Source of the DNA: Desulfobacteraceae bacterium
Lineage (GTDB): Bacteria; Desulfobacterota; Desulfobacteria; Desulfobacterales; JAUWMJ01
DNA: 9,192 bases
Direction of reading: 5' to 3'
NCBI GenBank assembly: GCA_030612225.1
Contig: JAUWOH010000103.1
Location: forward strand, 1 to 9,192
The position numbers were made by a program, and so were the translations under genes. The notes under the pieces were generated by a model, which did not search any database, had not been told where the DNA came from, and was given only the letters and a program-made list of their open reading frames with translations. Shown piece by piece: positions 6,563 to 9,192 of this stretch (within the stretch, counting starts at the first letter, position 1; every line of letters begins with the position of its first letter).

Positions 6563-6616
6563 GCTTTTATCCTTTGCACATTTTATCAGGCGTCTTTTTG
6601 CTCGAAACCTAAGTCG

Positions 6617-6763
6617 TTACAGAAGTTGTTCAAAATCAGTACTCTGATAGTTTTTAATGGCTGCAATATGCTTTTCAGAAAAAAAGGAGGCAAAGTCATT
6701 CAAGGTATCTTCCATTATCTCATCCGCCTTGTCCCAAAGTTCCTGTCTGATTAGATCGCTCAT
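6617..6763 (-). CDS. Small acidic protein, 48 residues, unrecognised
   Basis: The ORF begins MSDLIRQELWDKADEIMEDT and ends in DFEQLL with a TAA at 6617-6619. It is mostly helix-compatible and acidic, with no Cys and no membrane segment. I do not recognise the family. Support for it being real is the strong promoter whose -10 ends 11 nt before the ATG, the plausible composition, and the position as first gene before two CBS genes. Against it, no Shine-Dalgarno is present, so initiation would have to be near-leaderless. It might instead act as a leader ORF for the CBS genes. Confidence 0.45.
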   Translation of the reverse strand: MSDLIRQELWDKADEIMEDTLNDFASFFSEKHIAAIKNYQSTDFEQLL

Positions 6764-6774
6764 GGTTTTGTATT

Positions 6775-6803
6775 AAGATACCGTGTAGCTGCTTTATTGT
6801 CAA
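6775..6803 (-). promoter_or_regulatory. Sigma70-type promoter of the CBS unit
   Basis: On the minus strand, TTGACA (6798-6803), a 17-bp spacer and TATCTT (6775-6780). The -35 is a full consensus and the -10 matches at 4 of 6. Transcription would start around 6768, only about 5 nt before the ATG of the 48-residue ORF. Confidence 0.6.
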
Positions 6804-6914
6804 GATGGGATTTTGCTATAAATTGGCTAAAATTTCGGGATGTTGGACGGAGGAGGCCGGTCTTAGCCAAGCTTCGCCCTGACAAGCCGGTCTGCCCTAT
6901 GATGTCCCTGAAGC
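6804..6914. other. Upstream region between divergent units
   Basis: No gene seen. GCCGGTCT occurs twice in direct orientation, at about 6858-6865 and 6889-6896, but the meaning is unclear. Together with the MITE-like copy at 6915-7052 and the region up to 7287, it separates the minus-strand CBS unit from the plus-strand polyphosphate unit. Confidence 0.4.
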
Positions 6915-7052
6915 TATCTTGATGGCGTCGTAAAAAGTCTCATCTACTGCGTTGTAGCGGTTTTTTATCCCGCTGATTTTTAGCGGGGGTATATGATTTT
7001 ACTTAGCCATAGGCGCTTATTCAAAGACTTTTTACGAGTTCATGTATCTTGA
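6915..7052. mobile_element. MITE-like element, copy B, with 8-bp target duplication
   Basis: The body is 6923-7044 (122 bp), flanked by TATCTTGA at 6915-6922 and 7045-7052. The inverted end cores are TCGTAAAAAG (6928-6937) and CTTTTTACGA (7028-7037); the paired stretch extends perfectly over 13 bp. The centre has a small hairpin, CCCGCT (6969-6974) with AGCGGG (6982-6987). It is the shortest and cleanest of the three copies and sits in the intergenic region between divergent transcription units. It has no coding capacity. Confidence 0.8.
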
Positions 7053-7114
7053 CTCTTCTGTAATGACCGTAATTGCTGAGAATCCCCTGAATGAGGCAGT
7101 CAGAAACTCGAAAA

Positions 7115-7191
7115 TCAACAATAAAATCGGTTGTTGAAATTCAACACATTGTCGTTTCTTAAGGGGGAAATGGGGTCGTACCATCCCCATT
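7115..7191. promoter_or_regulatory. Cluster of inverted repeats upstream of the HHH gene
   Basis: TGTTGAA-A-TTCAACA (7132-7146) is a perfect dyad. Its left half can also pair with TCAACAA (7115-7121), giving two mutually exclusive stems. A further stem, AATGGGG (7169-7175) with CCCCATT (7185-7191), lies just before the -35 box at 7201. These are candidate operator sites; no regulator is known. Confidence 0.4.
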
Positions 7192-7200
7192 CGATTCGCC

Positions 7201-7230
7201 TTGACAAGTTCAGGCGATCATCTGTATTAA
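7201..7230 (+). promoter_or_regulatory. Sigma70-type promoter of the HHH-PPK2 unit
   Basis: TTGACA (7201-7206), an 18-bp spacer and TATTAA (7225-7230). This would give a leader of about 50 nt before the ATG at 7288. It is the best promoter match in the upstream region. Confidence 0.6.
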
Positions 7231-7287
7231 AGATTATTCTGAAGCTTCCTGTTTTAGCAAAACAATTCGAGGTTAAAGGAGATTACC

Positions 7288-7863
7288 ATGAAAAAAGACG
7301 ATCTTACTCAGGTGAAAAACATCGGCCCTTCGCGCATGAAATTGCTCAACGACTCTGGGATCACCACCATCAAGCAGCTTGATGAAACGCCGCAGGAAAA
7401 ACTGTCCCAGATAGAATCCATAGGCGGACATTATGCAAAACTAATCAAGGATGCTGTGTCTGAATATTATGGAAAAAAGCCTGAAAAATTAGCCGTAACA
7501 AGCACGTCCGGCAAAGAAAAGAAAGTCGTGGACATCAACCGGAATTTACGCAAAAAAATTAAATCTCTTAATAAGTGTTTAAAGCAGGCGAGGGAAGATT
7601 TAAAGCCCTTGGGTAAAAAGAAATATCTGGGAGCATATATAGATTTTAAAAAAAGATCCAATACACTCAAGTCCCGTCTTAAAGAGCTGGTTCAAATAGA
7701 GGGCCGCCTTTCCCAAAAGGTTAAGAAAAAAATCACCAAGAATGTCGACACTCTGAATTTAACTTTGAAAATGGCGGGGAAAAAACCGAAAAAGAAAAAT
7801 TATAAAAAAATAGCACAGGGAATTAAGTCGTTTTCTAAAAAACTCCGGGACACATCTTCTTAA
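7288..7863 (+). CDS. Helix-hairpin-helix protein with Lys-rich tail
   Basis: Residues 1-60 form a double helix-hairpin-helix module of the HHH_5 kind: LTQVKNIGPSRMKLLNDSGI (6-25) with its hairpin NIGP, and LSQIESIGGHYAKLIKDAV (39-57) with SIGG. Such domains bind DNA backbone without sequence preference. Residues 62-191 are strongly basic and probably helical; 43 of the 191 residues are Lys, with clusters such as KKK at 110-112, 146-148 and 168-170. There is no enzyme motif. The ATG has a GGAGA ribosome site close upstream. It is the first gene of a plus-strand unit with a PPK2 kinase 86 nt downstream. A nucleoid-associated or polyphosphate-binding role is plausible but is inference. Confidence 0.85.
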   Translation: MKKDDLTQVKNIGPSRMKLLNDSGITTIKQLDETPQEKLSQIESIGGHYAKLIKDAVSEYYGKKPEKLAVTSTSGKEKKVVDINRNLRKKIKSLNKCLKQAREDLKPLGKKKYLGAYIDFKKRSNTLKSRLKELVQIEGRLSQKVKKKITKNVDTLNLTLKMAGKKPKKKNYKKIAQGIKSFSKKLRDTSS

Positions 7864-7871
7864 ATACAGGG

Positions 7872-7918
7872 AATGTTTCGGGTGTGGTCGTTTCTGCCGG
7901 ATATTTAATAATGTTTCG
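7872..7918. repeat. 9-bp direct repeat in the HHH-PPK2 spacer
   Basis: AATGTTTCG occurs at 7872-7880 and 7910-7918, spaced 38 bp apart within the 86-nt spacer. It may be chance; no function is assigned. Confidence 0.35.
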
Positions 7919-7949
7919 AACGGGAAAAAATAAATTAATTGGAGTTGCC

Positions 7950-8930
7950 ATGAAACCCACGGAGCAAAAAAAAACCAAGAAAAAGGATTCAGAAAAGAGA
8001 GCGGCAGGTTCGACGGCGCAGATCAGAGATGTGGTGCAGAAAGTCGAATCGAAAATTGAATCCAGCGCTCCTGATAAACGGATTCGAAAAATACTGAAGG
8101 TTTTAAAAAAGAAAGATAAAGAAGAAATAGTCCAGGCAGTATTAGAGAAATATCACAATTCAGAAGAGTTGAAACCCTACCAGGCGGAACTAATAAAGAT
8201 GCAGCGTCATCTGGAGAAAACCAGAAAAAAAATGGTTATTCTTTTCGATGGCAGGGACGCCTCTGGAAAAGGCGGAACAATCCGACGTATTATCCGGTAT
8301 ATGAATGAAAAAAGGTATCGTGTGGTTGCCCTGGGCAAACCGAGTGAACAACAGAAAACAGAGCTCCATATCAAACGATATATCGAACACTTCCCCCATG
8401 CCGGCGAGATCGTTTTGTTTGACAGAAGCTGGTACAACCGGGCCATGGTTGAACCGGTGATGGGATTTTGTACTTCAGGCCAATATAGACGATTCATGAA
8501 AAAAGTCGTAATGTATGAAAATAATTTCATCGAAGATGCCGGCCGTACCATCCTGCTCAAGCTCTATTTTTCAGTGACTAAAGAAGAACAGCTCAGACGC
8601 TTTAAGAGAAGAAAAAATGATCCGTTAAGGCAGTGGAAGCTTTCCGAAGTGGATTTGCAGGCCCAGGAATTATGGGACGATTTTACCGAAAAAAAATATA
8701 TACTACTGAAAAAAACGCATAAAAAAAAGTCGCCCTGGTATATCATCCGATCCGACGATAAGCATCTGGCCCGACGTGAAACCATGAAGGTGATCCTCAA
8801 TTCGGTACGCTACAAAGGCCGAAGCCGCAAACTGAATTTTGCCATGGATCCGGATATTGTTATTCCGGGGGATAAGGAACTAAAATTCATGAAAAAACAG
8901 CAAAAAAAATATGGCAAATCTCTGGCATGA
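7950..8930 (+). CDS. ppk2: PPK2-family polyphosphate kinase with basic N-terminal extension
   Basis: PPK2 enzymes transfer phosphate between polyphosphate and nucleoside di- or monophosphates. The core starts near residue 70. It has Walker A in FDGRDASGKGG (99-109), Walker B in VLFDRSWYNR (155-164) and a lid region with the basic stretch RRFKRRKNDPLRQWKLSEVD (216-235). The preferred nucleotide, and hence the class, cannot be read off safely; a single-domain class I-like enzyme is most likely. The start was set at ATG 7950 because GGAG lies 5 nt upstream; the longer reading from GTG 7884 adds 22 residues without a ribosome site. The first 70 residues are a Lys-rich extension (17 Lys) and the tail after about 290 is also basic. 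It follows the HHH gene in the same unit. Confidence 0.92.
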   Translation: MKPTEQKKTKKKDSEKRAAGSTAQIRDVVQKVESKIESSAPDKRIRKILKVLKKKDKEEIVQAVLEKYHNSEELKPYQAELIKMQRHLEKTRKKMVILFDGRDASGKGGTIRRIIRYMNEKRYRVVALGKPSEQQKTELHIKRYIEHFPHAGEIVLFDRSWYNRAMVEPVMGFCTSGQYRRFMKKVVMYENNFIEDAGRTILLKLYFSVTKEEQLRRFKRRKNDPLRQWKLSEVDLQAQELWDDFTEKKYILLKKTHKKKSPWYIIRSDDKHLARRETMKVILNSVRYKGRSRKLNFAMDPDIVIPGDKELKFMKKQQKKYGKSLA

Positions 8931-8947
8931 CCCAAAAGGAAGAACAA

Positions 8948-9104
8948 ATGTCGAATGTCGAATGATTAATGATTGAATATTGACGATTGAATATTGACTA
9001 TTTAAGGTATGCCTTCGGCGGATCAATTAAAAAAACGATTATAAAAATGACAGAGCGAAGCGACATCCGCAAATATTCAATATTAAATTTTCAATAGTCA
9101 ATTC
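8948..9104. repeat. Palindromic heptamer element 3 (ATTGAAT-type units)
   Basis: Eight 7-bp units run at 8948-9003 (ATGTCGA twice, ATGATTA, ATGATTG, AATATTG, ACGATTG, AATATTG, ACTATTT). The right arm, about 9071-9102, carries inverted units of the same kind. The core has TAAGGTAT (9003-9010), ATCAATT (9022-9028), ATAAAAAT (9041-9048), ATGAC (9047-9051), GAGCGAAGC (9053-9061) and ATCCGC (9065-9070), in the same order as in element 1. GCGGAT (9018-9023) pairs with ATCCGC. It fills the gap between ppk2 and the next gene and starts 18 nt after the ppk2 stop. Confidence 0.82.
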
Positions 9105-9124
9105 CGGACCAAAGGGGAGAAAAG

Positions 9125-9192
9125 ATGGCAAAAGAAAATAAAAAGAAATCCAAAGGTGTAAATCGGAAAAAAACAAAGCCTGTTTCGGTTAA
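9125..9192 (+). CDS. Start of a Lys-rich protein, cut by the window end
   Basis: Only 22 codons are present, beginning MAKENKKKSKGVNRKKTKPV; 8 of the 22 residues are Lys. A GGGGAG ribosome site lies just upstream of the ATG and no stop occurs before the edge. It has the same orientation as ppk2, separated from it by heptamer element 3. The family cannot be named from so little sequence. The basic N-terminus resembles that of the PPK2 protein in character but is not a clear copy of it. Confidence 0.6.
   Translation, partial: MAKENKKKSKGVNRKKTKPVSV

Noticed and set aside
6969..6987. Hairpin CCCGCT/AGCGGG read as an intrinsic terminator
   Set aside because: The T-run precedes the stem on the plus strand and no T-run follows on either strand; it is better seen as the interior of MITE-like copy B.
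7131..7382. Plus-strand ORF overlapping the start of the HHH gene
   Set aside because: It runs through the promoter region and the first part of the HHH gene in another frame, without a ribosome site.
7884..7949. N-terminal extension of PPK2 from a GTG at 7884
   Set aside because: No ribosome site precedes the GTG, while GGAG lies 5 nt before the ATG at 7950; the extra residues do not look like a conserved domain.

Overview
The window looks like chromosomal DNA of an anaerobic bacterium, most likely a member of the Desulfobacterota (Desulfobacterales-like). That placement is inferred from the futalosine-type menaquinone genes, the four-gene order ubiD-ubiA-mqnE-mqnA, the moderate-to-low GC and the dense intergenic repeats. 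No rRNA or other taxonomic marker is present, so it is tentative.

Left half, minus strand (253-4618): a menaquinone operon read right to left. Its genes are a UbiD-type prFMN decarboxylase (mqnL-like), a UbiA prenyltransferase (mqnP-like), the radical SAM aminofutalosine synthase MqnE and the chorismate dehydratase MqnA. A near-consensus sigma70 promoter (TTGACA-17 bp-TATAGT) precedes ubiD, and a perfect 12-bp palindrome overlaps its -10 box and predicted start. mqnA and mqnE supply the two entry steps of the futalosine route; the UbiA and UbiD members supply the late prenylation and decarboxylation. mqnB, mqnC, mqnD, a UbiX partner and the final methyltransferase are not in the window.

Middle, minus strand (5186-6763): a likely three-gene unit with its own promoter. 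It holds a 48-residue unrecognised small ORF starting almost at the predicted transcription start, a two-CBS protein and a four-CBS protein with two extra CxxC pairs.

Right, plus strand (7288-end): a helix-hairpin-helix protein with a Lys-rich tail, a PPK2-type polyphosphate kinase with a Lys-rich N-terminal extension, and the start of another very Lys-rich protein cut by the window edge. The three form a run of strongly basic proteins around a polyphosphate enzyme.

The least ordinary content is between the genes. (1) Three copies of a small MITE-like element (122-202 bp) share ends built on TCGTAAAAAG / CTTTTTACGA, and each is flanked by an 8-bp direct repeat private to that copy (TTACTTGA, AAATTTTG, TATCTTGA). 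One sits exactly at the ubiA stop codon, and removing it restores a 5-nt ubiA-mqnE junction. (2) Three palindromic elements have arms made of tandem 7-bp units. The unit sequence differs between elements but matches, inverted, between the two arms of each. Two of them share a conserved core; the third makes up the interior of the MITE-like copy between ubiA and mqnE.
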